A stretch of 64,000 nt of DNA from Brachyhypopomus gauderio (GCF_052324685.1 NC_135212.1:5155921-5219920); one strand, 5' to 3'; counted from the first letter of the stretch, positions 41,000-52,151 are shown. Numbers and translations: made by a program. Notes: generated by a model not told the origin, from the sequence alone.

Positions 41000-42290
41000 A
41001 CAAGGGCACTTAAGCACTTAATTATAGCACTTAAGTTATGTGCCATTTAGGATGGATTACAAATAACTTATTTCATTTAAATACTGGTTATGCGAGATGC
41101 AATTTCATTCCTATGAAAGTTAAAGTCAATTGAGGGCACAAGCTCTTAGAATTGAGTTTTTACTTTCACAGATATAAGAAAATAGCAGCCCATATTTATT
41201 ATTTCTGTGTTGTTAATAAGTTCTCTCGACTCCCAGCTAGCTACCAACCACATTAAGCTGTTGTAAGGTTTGAGAAAAGACAGCCGAAGTTAGCCAGTTA
41301 GCTACCAAGTTTTTCAAGCTATTGATTATGGGGGAAATACAATTAATGGTAGAAGGTTTTATCAAAGGAAAAATATGTGGTTCACTAAACGTATAACCCG
41401 TTCACCCGGTTAATAAGACAACTGGTTTAGCTACAAGCTGTCTTGCTAGCGAGCTAACCCACCTAGCAGGCTGCATTAGAGCAGTATTAGCCAGTTAGCG
41501 CTAGCTAGCTACCTGAGGCGAGCTGGGTGTCTGACTTTAGCTTTCAACACAAGAGAGGTCGTCAATTATTTGTTAACCTGCCTTATTTCGACGCTCGAAT
41601 AAGTAGAAGGGTCGGCGAGGGTTTGCCTCTGTGTCCTCGGAGAGTGTTCAAAGCAGTGGTATCATTGTGATAAATAGTAAAATAGAGTCCAGGATGGAGA
41701 CGAGACATTCGGTTAGTGACTGTTGTCGCTCTCTGCGATGCATTAGCTGGCCTAGCAGTGTTAGCTTCGTTGCTAGCACCACAAACTCTATGGTAACTAC
41801 ACACACTCTTCCGGTAGCCTCAGTGGACGCGTTTTTACATAACAGCCGGTGTAACATTTGACACTTTCAAATGCAAAAAAGACTTCAAAAGTCTTTATTT
41901 GTAATATTTGTATGGACGAGTTTTTGGGGACTTAATAATGTGTATAAAAAGCAAATGAATAAAAAAAAAGAAAATTAAATAAATGTTTCGTTTCTTCAAT
42001 GATTTAAAGTTGTTAAACAAGCATTTTAATTACGAATGAAATAATTATATTTAAAATATTTAAGTATTATTTGTCTATATATTTGGTGACGCTACAGGAG
42101 GGTACTAATGCCGAGCAGGGCATATCCAGTGTGAGGAGCCTCAGATAAGGTCCTTAAAACTACCCACCTACCTCACTAACAAAGAGAGGAACAGTTGTCT
42201 GTGAACCTGAGAGAAAATTAAAGCAATTAATTAATTAAAACAGAAAAATAAATTAATAAAATATTAATTAAAGCAGAATATAAAAATGTA
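41000..42290 (-). promoter_or_regulatory. naa60: naa60 upstream region with possible non-coding first exon
   Basis: The coding start exon has an acceptor at 40993, so a 5' non-coding exon must lie upstream. A possible donor (GGCAG followed by GTTAAC on the minus strand, exon end 41578) lies downstream in transcript sense of a more CpG-rich stretch at about 41590-41840. No TATA box stands out. From 41870 to 42290 the DNA is AT-rich with nothing recognised. Confidence 0.35.
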
Positions 42291-42295
42291 TGTCC

Positions 42296-42782
42296 ATGGT
42301 AAAAAGCCGATCTGTACAGCGTACACTCAGAACCTCAAGCTTGGCTCGACTCGAAACTCCATGTATAAAGTCTCATGGAAGACAAAGCTCCAGACTATTC
42401 TCCGTCCTGGCTCCAAGATGGTGGAACGATCTTCCATTAGCTGCTAGGACTGCAGAGTCTATTGCTATCTTCAAGCGTAGACTGAAGACTCACCTGTTTG
42501 TTGAGTTCTTACCAGAGCACTAATTCAGCTGATACCACTTGCCATTGTTCTTAAATTGTATGTCTGTCTATGGTTATCTGTGCTTCTTGGCAAATGTCTA
42601 ACTTGCAAAACACTAAGTAATGACATTGACTCCTGTAGTTTAGTAGTAGTCTGACTCAATGGTGTCTTGAATTCTGGCCTATCCGTACTATTACCTAGGA
42701 TGTATTCTGTGATCAGAAGCAAAGCACTTTGTAAGTCGCTCTGGATAAGAGCATCTGCTAAATGCCTAAAATGTAAATGTAA
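42296..42782 (+). mobile_element. L2-type LINE, 3' end remnant
   Basis: The frame to 42524 encodes the C-terminal tail typical of fish L2-clade LINEs: APRWWNDLPLAART, followed by KRRLKTHLF and a stop. The 3' UTR ends with AAGTCGCTCTGGATAAGAGC, then ATCTGCTAAATGCC and short TGTAAA-type repeats, the standard L2 tail. The copy is 5'-truncated, as usual for this class, and has lost the endonuclease and nearly all of the reverse transcriptase. Confidence 0.88.
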
Positions 42783-42794
42783 AGCAAACTCCCT

Positions 42795-43110
42795 GAACAC
42801 GATCCAGCAACCATTGCGTTAGCAGATGTCCAAGTGGTATGAAGTATGAAGAGCAGGACAGCTCCAGGCCCTGACATGGTCCACACTCAGTGGCTGAAGA
42901 AGTTAGCCTGGCAGCACTATTAATCACACTCTAATGAGCCAACTGCTAATGGGTGGAACCCACCCTGAATGGTTAGCTGAAGGCCAGATGGTCCTGATCA
43001 TGAAGGATCCCCAGAAGGTTCCAGATGGTTCCATCCAACCACCAGCCAACAACCTGCCTCTGCACAACATGTATGCTCCTATCAAGTATCACTGCGGATA
43101 GTGATAGGGT
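42795..43110 (+). mobile_element. Non-LTR retrotransposon fragment (reverse-transcriptase upstream region)
   Basis: Conceptual pieces such as GGTHPEWLAEGQMVLIMKDP, followed by a degraded PSNYRP-like stretch, resemble the region just before the RT domain in a widespread fish non-LTR family. It directly follows the L2 tail but is a different element. Both ends are missing and the frame is not maintained. Clade not assigned. Confidence 0.5.
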
Positions 43111-43884
43111 CCCAGAAAGGCACAAGTAAGAACACCAGAGGAGCCCAGAAGATATTTGTGGCAGGGGCAGGTCTAGGATTTTCCTGAGTAAGGGGCCATC
43201 AAGGGGCTACAATATTCATAGAGGGGCCAACTATATGTCCAACATCATTGCACACCATCCCTGGTATTGGTAGTGTATACATTTCACTAGTAGGTTTGTG
43301 AAAATATTGCTAAATTGTCAATACTGCTACTGCTTTATCACCATTCACAAAATGATGTTTCTCACACCACATCTCATTTAGGGGGGCCTTGGTGGTGAGG
43401 GGGGGGGGGGGGGGGCAAGGATGTCGCGACAGGAAATCTTGTGGCTCTTGTGTTCATCAGGAAAACATTGACATTCAAAATTAGCACTTATTTACCAATC
43501 AGGAGCAACATTTGTCACTGGTTTATCTTCTCTATATGAGCTCAATGTTTGTAGAATATTTGCAGTAATTTCATTCATCCAGTTAAAATTCTCATAAGAG
43601 CTCTTGATCCCCCATGCTGTGATTTTTTGACTCAGAAAAAGGTACTGCAGTAATCATCAGCCAGTAGGGGTCTCTGTTGAGGCACTTGAGGCAAATAGAC
43701 AAAACTCGTTTTTAGTTGCCAGCTCTCATAGGCAGTAATGTTCCAGCGATGTTTACTACAGGCTAATGCTGAAAGGTACCTAACCTTATATATACATAAT
43801 CAATCCACCACCTGTTTGAAACACACTGTAAATATAGCGAAAAATACAGAACAGTATTTTGAATTATTTAGTAGGCCTATCTGA

Positions 43885-43916
<32 letters not shown>

Positions 43917-44715
43917 ACATATATATATATACAACATTTTTGTTAACAGAAACCTGCAGCACTGGTAACAAGGGAAGGGTCTATATAAAAAGAGAAAAAA
44001 AGAATTAATTGGCCAAACATTTCTGTGTCAAGGCTGAAACTGCAGTTAATGTGTGATGAACCTTATCAACACAAATCCTAAAACACCAGTGTTGCCAAAA
44101 AAAAACTGAACAGAAAAGAACTGAAACAAACATTACGTCAAATCACTTTTTGAATAAAACACTTGCTTACAAATATCATCTTTTATGCAGTTCTAGACCT
44201 ACTCTTACTGACCTAGTGTGAGCAGTCTATGAGATATTCAGACGGTGGATGTAAGAAACCAATCAGATCATACTATTATTAGTTCATTCTTTAAAATGAT
44301 TATTAGAACTACTGTCATTTAATTTGTCTTCATATTCGGCATTGACTTTTCAACCCTTCTGGCCCTATCAGTAACAACCCTAGACTAAATCACTTTTCTG
44401 TAACCTAGTTATCTTTTGTAGCCTCTGATTAAACTACACGGAACTCCAATTTAAATACAACACATACAATACAAAAAAATGTCAATTTTCAGTCCAATAA
44501 CTCTCTCATACACCAGTGATCTAAATTGTGAATATTAAAAATGTTTCATGGTGATTTAATCTTATCCCTTATCCTTTACATGCACATTATAGTCTCCTTT
44601 CTGGATGGAGTTACAGCTGCAAAAGGGCACAACATTCCCACACATTTCACAAATAAAAGGCCCCCAGGAAAAATGATACCACTTGTAGGTGGTGGGCGAA
44701 AGGTGCTGTGATAAG
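43111..44715. other. Intergenic, no recognised gene
   Basis: A G-run of about 18 bases lies near 43399-43416, and an AT/GT-rich stretch (ATATAT, GTGTGTGT, ATATAT) at 43885-43930. No exon or named repeat was recognised. Confidence 0.4.
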
Positions 44716-44797
44716 TATAAAGAGCTTTTCTGTTAGTCTGCTGGGATTTCACAGAATAAAAGGTACAGAGTGAAGTCGAGGCACATCTCAACAACAG
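44716..44797 (+). promoter_or_regulatory. dnase1: dnase1 TATA box and probable non-coding exon 1
   Basis: TATAAA at 44716-44721 is followed, at a suitable distance, by a short segment ending in ACAACAG with donor GTAGTG (exon end 44797). The coding exon has an acceptor (GATGTAG, exon start 44937) one base before the ATG, which calls for such an upstream untranslated exon. Mammalian DNASE1 also starts with a non-coding exon. Confidence 0.5.
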
Positions 44798-44937
44798 GTA
44801 GTGTTCTTAATGGTTTTCCCCAAATGGATTTATTTTCAAATTACAACCTCATGACATGAGACCTTACTGTCAGAAAATGTAAGTATTACAGAATGCATGA
44901 TCTTTGCTGAACGTCTCTCTGTCTATTCTGATGTAGA

Positions 44938-46854
44938 ATGAAGACTACAGTTACCATTGCCCTGCTGCTGGTGTTTGTGAATCTGGGAAGCTCCTTACTG
45001 ATCGGAGCCTTTAACGTCAGAGCCTTTGGGAACAAGAAAGCGTCCAACGCCACACTGCTCGACCTCATAACTAAAGTGAGTTGAACGGGAGTTCACGTCA
45101 CCCACACCATCTCCACTGCTGGTGAGGGCTTAACGTTCTCACAGACGGAGTATTTTGTGTTTCTGCAGATAGTGCAGCGGTATGACGTCGTCCTTATCCA
45201 AGAGGTACGGGACAGTGACCTCTCTACCACCAACAAGCTAATGCAACGCGTGAACGAGTGAGTGTGAATGCAACCCATTCATGTGTGAGAGGCACTCAAA
45301 TCTCAGAAGTTCTGTCTATGTTAATTTAGCGCGTCAATCTCATACTCAGGGTTCCTTCTCCGTACAACTACAAGCACATCGTGAGTGAACCGCTGGGCAG
45401 GAGCACTTATCAAGAGAGATATCTCTTTATCTACAGGTACCGTTTGACCTGCAATATAAGCAGAGGTGGACATTCCAGGTTCATAAAATAAAAGTCCTTC
45501 CCAGGATTTTACTCAAGCTTGCTGGATTTTCTAATTAGTGCAAACCAGGTAAAATTAATTGAATCTACACAACCCTAGAAACCTGAGCAAAGTCTTGGTG
45601 AGGGTTTTACTTTCTGAACCTGGAATGCCCACTTCTGAATATAAGCAAACAAGTTCCCTACATAGCAAGCACCCTCACAGGTGTTTGTGCTCACCAGGCA
45701 GGAGACCGTCTCAGTGGTGAAGAACTTCACCTATGATGATGGGTGTGAACCCTGCGGAACGGACACATTCAGCCGAGAGCCATTTGTGGTTATGTTCTCA
45801 TCGGCTTCCTCAGGTTTATATGGTCCTTAGTTTTCCTGTTTAAGGGTTTTAAATTAACTTCTCTAATAATAATGAGTATAAGAATGGATGATATATTTGA
45901 ATTTGACAAAAGCTCTTGACTGGAAATTAATTCAGTTTATTTTACCACACTGTTTAACACAGTTGTACCTTCAGGGGAATAAACATCTTGACTAAAAGTT
46001 CATGAACAGATAAGTGTGAAGTTTTGTTAGCGGACAAAACAACGTAACCAAAAAGCTCTTGCTAGTTAAAAAAAAAAAAAAGGAAAGCGGAAACAAATGT
46101 ATAGTGTACCATGGTAACCAAGTAATGTACAGAGGCTAACAGATGAGCATATGTGTGTGCTTCCTCCAGTCGTGCAGAACTTTGTCCTGATCCCTCAGCA
46201 CACGTCCCCGGACCTGGCTGTCCAGGAGGTGGACGCACTGCATGACGTGGTCCTCTACACCAGACAGCAGTGGAGCACCAATGTAACGCTTAAACCTGGG
46301 CATGTGGTTGGAATGGGTGGTGTCAAAAAGGAGTTTGATTCCTAGTCATGGACTTATTGAAATCTAATGCACCACGTGAGAATGTACGATGAAGAACTGG
46401 TCTGTTTCTTGTGGTTTTGCAGAACATTTTGCTTCTGGGCGACTTCAACGCTGGATGTGGCTACATTACGGACAAAAACTGGTCACAAATCCGACTGTAC
46501 ACAAACAGGAGTTACCACTGGCTAATCCCTGATAGTGCAGACACTACCGTCACAGACACGGTCTGTCCCTACGACAGGCAAGTCCTACACCAGCGGGACA
46601 TGTCCAGAAATACTGACTGCAGAGGTCCCGGTTTGTGCCTCACACTTGAAACACACTGACAAGAAAACATTTTAGAAAATGTCATGTACCAGAAATACCT
46701 ATTGGACTTTAAGCCTTCATTTCATCATATTAAATAATTGTTTTTCTTACCGACAGGATTGTATCCACCACTGACATGCTGAGAGGCGTTGCAGAGACGG
46801 CCCAAGTCTATGACTTTATGACAGCTCTGGGACTAAGTCACAGCTGGGTAGGAC

Positions 46855-46892
<38 letters not shown>

Positions 46893-47093
46893 TTCCCAGC
46901 TTCCATTCATGTAGTGAACAGAGATAACTGCCTCCACAGCTGGGAAGCCCTATGTGCTTAACTGGGAGGACTGGTGTACTGTGTGTAAAGTGTTGTCTTG
47001 TTCCTGGCGTGTGTGTGTGTGTGTGTATGCGTATGTGTGCCTTAGGCGTTGGCCGTCAGCGATCACTTCCCCGTCGAGGTCCAGCTCATTTGA
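44938..47093 (+). CDS. dnase1: Deoxyribonuclease I (secreted)
   Basis: Coding exons: 44938-45075, 45169-45257, 45350-45436, 45698-45813, 46170-46282, 46423-46577, 46757-46847, 47046-47093; 278 aa (human 282). The signal peptide is [19 protein letters not shown]. The Mg/Ca-dependent endonuclease residues are all visible: Asn in FNVRAF, Glu in QEVRD, His in IPQHTSPD, Asp and Asn in LGDFNAG, Asp in CPYDR, and His in SDHFPVEV. Both family disulfides (CEPC; NAGC...VCPY) and the NAT glycosylation site are kept. Where mammals have Tyr65 in the actin-contact loop (YVVSEPLGR), this protein has His (HIVSEPLGR), so actin inhibition may be weaker. Intron 6 has a GC donor. A poly(A) signal AATAAA is at 47145-47150. 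The gene converges on eci1. Confidence 0.97.
45461..45637. mobile_element. hAT-type MITE, copy 3, in dnase1 intron, perfect 8-bp target duplication
   Basis: The element runs from CAGAGGTGGACATTCCAGG to CCTGGAATGCCCACTTCTG, 177 bp, with good terminal inverted repeats. The octamer AATATAAG is duplicated exactly (45453-45460 and 45638-45645). It is non-coding and sits 24 bp after the donor of coding exon 3. Confidence 0.9.
46578..46756 (+). other. dnase1: GC-AG intron of dnase1
   Basis: Exon 6 ends TACGACAG and the intron begins GCAAGTCC. GCAAGT after AG is the optimal sequence for the minor GC donor class. The acceptor is CTTACCGACAG. No GT nearby restores the frame to the conserved CPYDR-IV junction. 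The duplicated copy at 51662 has the same GCAAGTCC donor. Confidence 0.9.
46856..46892. repeat. 37-base poly-C run next to a dnase1 donor site
   Basis: An unbroken C-run starting eight bases after the donor of dnase1 exon 7. The duplicated tail (51981-51988) has only eight Cs at the same place, so the run grew, or shrank, after the duplication. Confidence 0.95.
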
Positions 47094-47686
47094 GCTGCTC
47101 TGTGGGTCTCCATGGATCTTTCTGCATAAAAACTAGCACTTAATAATAAAGTCATCAGCAGCAGTTAGTGAGAAATATTTTTTATGAAGCTATACAAAGT
47201 TATGAGGTGCTGATCAGGAGTTCCACCAAGTACTTTCTACAATAAAGGCTTTTGGACAAAAAAAACCTACCTTTTTTGCTATTGTGGTGTCCGATGCTTT
47301 GACCCTCACAAAACTAAGGTCAAGAAAAGTTTCCTTGTTCTCTATTAGTAAAGCTAACTGCAGGCCAACTATGGTACTGTTTCTGGCTATTTCTGATCAG
47401 AGTTTTTCAATGGTGACTCATATTCAATAGTGTAATCTTATATGAAATCTAGCTATCATCGCTCTATAAACCAGGCCCACATCAGAGAGCTGGAGAAGCG
47501 ATGTGCAGACACAAACGCAGTTCCATCTTCCATTACTGTTACGTTTGCCAGAAAAAAGTCAGATTAACAACACACACACAGTACAATCCAACATATCACC
47601 CCTACCATAAAGAACAGGTTCATGGTCACATTTAAACAGGTCACAGTTGAAAGCAGAGGCTCATGGGATGTGACTCAGTCCTTTCT

Positions 47687-50110
47687 TCAGACCTTCTTCT
47701 TCTTCAGTGCTGCCAAATACATCCCGAGAGACTTCTGGATCGAGTCTTTCGTGATGAAACCGATGAAGTTTTCAATGTCAGCTTCCCTGTTCGCTAGCAG
47801 CTTGTCAACCGTGGGTTTCCTCATCATGGACTTGCTGATCTCCCGGGCGTGACCTGCAGACAGCACACATCAGGGCACTTCAGGAACAATCCACTTCAAG
47901 ACACCATGCCTTCATCTTTACTCTACATCCATCAAAAATGAATCTTCATGAAGACATACACTGATGTCAGTCACTTAAGTGCAGATAAAAGTGTAAAACT
48001 GACCTGGGACGGTCAACCACTTGGCCAGAGTGTTCGTAGCCGTGCTGAGAACTTTGTCCTCGGGAACAAGCTGGTCCACCAGGCCAATCTTCAGAGCTTC
48101 TGGAGCACTGTACATTATGCCCATCTGAAGAGAAAGCTCTGTTGTTCTGTGACCCACTGTGTTCACCATGGTTTCCTTAAACCTGAGACAGGTACCAGAC
48201 AGCGGGTTTCCCTACACGTGCTTTGAAAATTGGAATCCAAAAGAAATCTGACATTACTACAGCTAGGTTGGTATATAGTGCCAACAGGCATACAAACAGT
48301 CAGAAATAACACAATATCAGCCAAGAATATAAAAACAAATGGTATAAATTAGAACAATTGTAAAGATGTATTTTAAACGACAAATTAAATATACTGAAAC
48401 TGGCATCACCATATATTGATGAATGTGGTAGGAACATGGGTGTCAATCTCTGTGAATGAGTTGGGGCTCACGTTTGCCCCAACTAGTTTGCCCCAAAAAA
48501 GAAACAATATTTGTGTACACTGCTGTACTGATTACAGCCGTGTGCATTACTGACCAGAAGGGAGCCACAATGCCGAGCTGTGTTTCATTGAGTCCTATGG
48601 CGTATCGAGGATCGTCAGCCATGATCCGGTAGTCACAACACATAGCCATTAAACAGCCCCCTGCAGGACTGGCACCCTGAAAACAGCACACAGAGTCAAA
48701 CTGTGTCAACAACAAACAAACGCCTGAGCCTGGGGAAGCTACGGTGGCCCGAGAGGCTCAGGTCAAAGGTCAGAGGAGTGCATCACTTAGAGGATGCTCA
48801 CGTTGATGGCGGCGATCGTGATCTTGCTGAAGCCGTACAGTTTCAGCCACATGTCCTGAACGGCCTTCCAGAAGGCCCCACAGTGTTCAGGACCCGTCCC
48901 GTACATGTCCATGATGTCCAGGCCTGCTGAGAAAATCCTCGGCTGGGCCTGTGTTAAATAAATAAACAGTGTAGTAGCAGACAGACAGACAGGCAGACAG
49001 ACAGGCAGGCAGACAGACAGACATAAATATTGGGGGCAACTCTTCAGATACTACAACAGCAGTGTTCTTACTTTTCTTTTTTCAGGCTTTCTTTTCAGTG
49101 TGTGCACTTACATGCAATTAATAATCCGATCATAATCAAATTTCTCAAGGAAATGTAATTATTGAAGTGGTCATGTAAATAGCATATCCCATTTCTTAGA
49201 TCGGAACATGGCTTAGAAATCAGATTAATACATTTGCTAAAGAGAGATAGATTTTAACTCCGTATTCTGTTTATTCAGTGCATGAATATCTGTACTCTGA
49301 TTTATTTTGCATTTCCCTAGTCTGTGTATTCTCGCAAACAAGACCGGAGTGGATGTGCAGAAACGTTCTGGAATTAAAAGCAGCACCCATGAAATGTCTA
49401 TTAAATACTTTGGGGAGATTTTTAAATGCAGTACATGCACATGTAAATGAAGAATCTGACCTGTGCACTACCAGTAACCATAAAAAAAAACCAAGAAAGA
49501 TTCATATTTGCCACTAAAGTGGGTCCATGTTTGCAAAAAGCCATGCCAGGGAGCCTTAAGTTCACAACACATCATTCTGAGAGATTATTGCATTGGTTTC
49601 AGAGTAGTAATTCAATTATTGCTTGACTCATGTAAACCCAGAGATTTCCAATTATCTGAAAACTGAAGTACATGTAAACACGTTGATGGGATTACTGAAG
49701 AAATCAGATTTTTTTTGGAGTTATCAGATTATTAAATGCATGTAAACACTCATTTTTAAGTGTGTGCCCTGTCCTGCATTTTGACTTCAGTGAGGCAAAT
49801 TACAGGCCGACCTTAGTTTGTATGCAGCTAAATTAAAGACTGAAACCATTAGCCTGCTCGCCAGTGTACAACCCTGTCGTGTCGTCCGAGCTCCCAGTGA
49901 CTTACGGAGGTCAGAATGACGCCTCTGCAGCTCTTGTCGAGTTCAAGCTTCTCCAGACTGATGGAAAACTCCGTGAGAAAGTCAAGACCCATACTGTTGA
50001 CAGGAGGATTCTGAAACTTCATTACAGCAATGCCTGCGCACAAACGTCACAAGGAAAAAGACATGTAAAATCCATCTTCACATAACAGCACATTTGCAGT
50101 GCAGAACAGG

Positions 50111-50153
<43 letters not shown>

Positions 50154-51022
50154 GGGGGAGGGGGGGGGGTGTTATACATTTTAAGGTGTCATCTCGTACC
50201 ATTACTGCTGTCCAGTTCCACCTTGATTTTTGACGAAGTTGACATATTTCTGTTGTTGGAACCCAAGTGTGACCGTGCATAAGGTCTCCCATGTCTACAG
50301 CCTCCCGAGAGTGTAGAAAGAAACCCTGAGAGACACACGGTATGGAGCGTGTGTGAACACACACAGCTTATCCACAGTCTATTTACAGCTGCCACTAATA
50401 TGCAGTTAGCCATGCATGGCTTTATTTCTCTACGTCATACAACCGATACTACCTTGGTCGTTTATCTGTAATCCTCCCTAAATTTATTTTAATCCTACAA
50501 TTTTTACGTACGCATATGTATTCATGGACGTGAAAGCACCAAACAAATGACCGAACCCTATAAAAATGTAATGCAACGTTAAGACGGATATGAATAAAAA
50601 TAATGTATAACAGCAGTCCTCAAACATTCACTGATAATGGCGACATGCACGAATCTGAACCGACAATCCTAGCTCACCTATTCCACTATTTTTCCTGAAG
50701 GACATTTGACCTTTGCACTATTTTTCTGTGCAAGCAATTGCACATCGCTTGGCTGATCTGTAAAATCAGGATCGGGTGATCTGGTTTAGGTCACTAAAAA
50801 CATTAGGAGCGATTTTCACTTGGCTGTTCCGACTATTATTTTCGTGGAGGACTGCTCACCTTTGTCCTACTTTTCGTGCAAATATTTGCCACAGTTTAAT
50901 TTGGTTAGACATTTATCAGATAGTCGTAAAACAATGCCACGAATAGTGAAATCGAGTAACAAATATTAAACAAACGTACCAGAAAACTCCAACCTTGCTA
51001 CTTGTCTCAATATAGTTGCCAT
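47687..51022 (-). CDS. eci1: Enoyl-CoA delta isomerase 1, mitochondrial, copy A
   Basis: Coding exons in transcript order: 51022-50980, 50325-50200, 50033-49906, 48948-48802, 48676-48555, 48182-48004, 47853-47687; 303 aa (human 302), all GT-AG. It is a crotonase-fold enzyme that moves 3-enoyl-CoA double bonds to the 2-trans position so that unsaturated fatty acids can pass through beta-oxidation. The first 50 residues (MATILRQVARLEFSGGF, then Arg-rich) look like a matrix presequence. FSAGLDIMDMYG forms the CoA pocket, GASPAGGCL the oxyanion-hole segment, and GLNETQLGI holds the catalytic Glu. The protein ends LAALKKKKV with no peroxisomal signal. It is tail-to-tail with dnase1. A second copy lies 5.3 kb away in the same orientation. 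Confidence 0.96.
48978..49023. repeat. Short CAGACAGG-type repeat in eci1 copy A
   Basis: About 45 bp of CAGA/CAGG tetranucleotides in the intron just upstream of coding exon 4. This is the short counterpart of the 530-bp array at the same place in copy B. Confidence 0.92.
50707..50719 (-). promoter_or_regulatory. DR1-like motif in eci1 copy A intron 1
   Basis: On the minus strand AGTGCA-A-AGGTCA: one perfect and one 4/6 nuclear-receptor half-site with one-base spacing. It is identical in copy B. Beta-oxidation genes including Eci1 respond to PPAR-alpha in mammals. A role here is inference. Confidence 0.35.
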
Positions 51023-51100
51023 GTCGCGAGCTTCCTTCCCGTGACGTCGACGTTCGATGGTATGACCGCCAGTGATGACGAATTACACCGGATAAACGTC
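51023..51100 (-). promoter_or_regulatory. eci1: eci1 copy A proximal promoter
   Basis: Directly upstream of the ATG is a CpG-containing stretch with a CRE-like TGACGTCG (51042-51049) and no TATA box. The same block precedes copy B (around 56436-56443), so both copies kept their own promoter. Confidence 0.45.
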
Positions 51101-51512
51101 ACAGATAAACAACCATCAAGAGAGGGGCAACACTGTGGATGAAATCTCGATTTTGTTTGAAGCGAAACTCATGAAATATACATATTCACTCATGATAAGC
51201 ATGTCATTTATCTACTGTTATACATACAAAGAGGGGTACTGATGCTTTGTATCAATTTTACATTCTTATTATTATCAAATTAAATCAAATAAAATATATT
51301 TGTATAGCAAATATAATATAATAATAATAATACATTCTTATTATTATATACTTGATATTCTAAAATGGGAATTGTACTGCTGTAAAATTATTATATATAA
51401 ATGAAAGTATAAAATTCATCATATATACATTTCAGGAAAGAAAGTGTATGAAGGCAAGCTTATTGACTGGCTTTATTTTAAAAGATGCACAATATCCTGG
51501 AAGTACAGTGTA
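51101..51512. other. Copied poly(A)-end region of arhgdig between the two eci1 units
   Basis: The stretch aligns with 56505-56860, upstream of eci1 copy B. Shared phrases include CATATATACATTT and TGTATGAAGGCAAGCTT, and GATGCACAAT lies near the end. At 56800-56860 this is the 3' tip of the neighbouring arhgdig gene. Here the similarity stops at about 51510, where dnase1 exon-6 sequence begins, which marks the duplication junction. Confidence 0.75.
51276..51331 (+). mobile_element. Short retroposed fragment with 16-bp target duplication and AAT tail
   Basis: A 56-bp insert containing ATATTTGTATAGC and ending in an (AAT)n tail. It is bounded by exact copies of ACATTCTTATTATTAT (51260-51275 and 51332-51347). 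The matching position upstream of eci1 copy B lacks it. It looks like the 3' end of a small LINE-mobilised retroposon. Confidence 0.65.
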
Positions 51513-52151
51513 ATCTTCCTTCTGGGCCACTTCAACGCTGGATGTGGCTACATCATGAATTACAACTGGTCACAAATCCGACTGTACACAAACGAGTTAC
51601 CACTGGCTAATCCCTGATAGTGAAGACACTACCATCACAGACACGGTCTGTCCCTATAACAGGCAAGTCCTACACCAGCGGGACATGTCCAGAAATACTG
51701 ACTGCAGAGGTCACGGTTTCAAACATGTGCCTCACACTTGAAACACACTGACAAGAAAACATTTTAGAAAATCTGAAATACGCTTTCTGTGGCACAAGTG
51801 GTGGTAATGTACCAGAAATACCCATTCGACTTTAACCCCTTTCATTTCATCCTATTTAATAATTGTTTTTCTTACCGACAGGATTGTATCCACCACTAAC
51901 ATGCTGAGAGGCGTTGCAGAGACGGCCCAAGTCTATGACTTTATGACAGCTCTGGGACTAAGTCACAGCTGGGTAGGACTCCCCCCCCCTCCCAGCTTCC
52001 ATTCATGTAGTGCACAGAGATAACTTCCTCTGCAACTGGGATGCCGCATGTGCTTAACTGGGAGGACTGGTGTACTGTGTGTGGGTGCATGTGTGATGTG
52101 TGTTTTAGGTGCTGGTCATCGGCGATCAGTGTGAAGATCCACCTCATTTGA
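51513..52151 (+). pseudogene. dnase1 exon 6-8 duplicate, dead
   Basis: Copies of dnase1 exon 6 (51513-51662), exon 7 (51882-51972) and exon 8 (52109-52151) with their introns, so this came from DNA duplication, not from an mRNA. Exons 1-5 and the promoter are absent. In exon 6 the metal-binding Asp of LGDFNAG is His, and two bases are missing after TACACAAAC. CPYDR has become CPYNR. Exon 8 has lost five bases, and the catalytic SDH motif now reads GDQ. The GC splice donor is preserved. It cannot make an active nuclease and is most likely unexpressed. Confidence 0.93.

Noticed and set aside
51513-52151. A second functional dnase1 gene
   Set aside because: Only three exons are present, catalytic residues are changed and exons 6 and 8 carry frame-breaking deletions.
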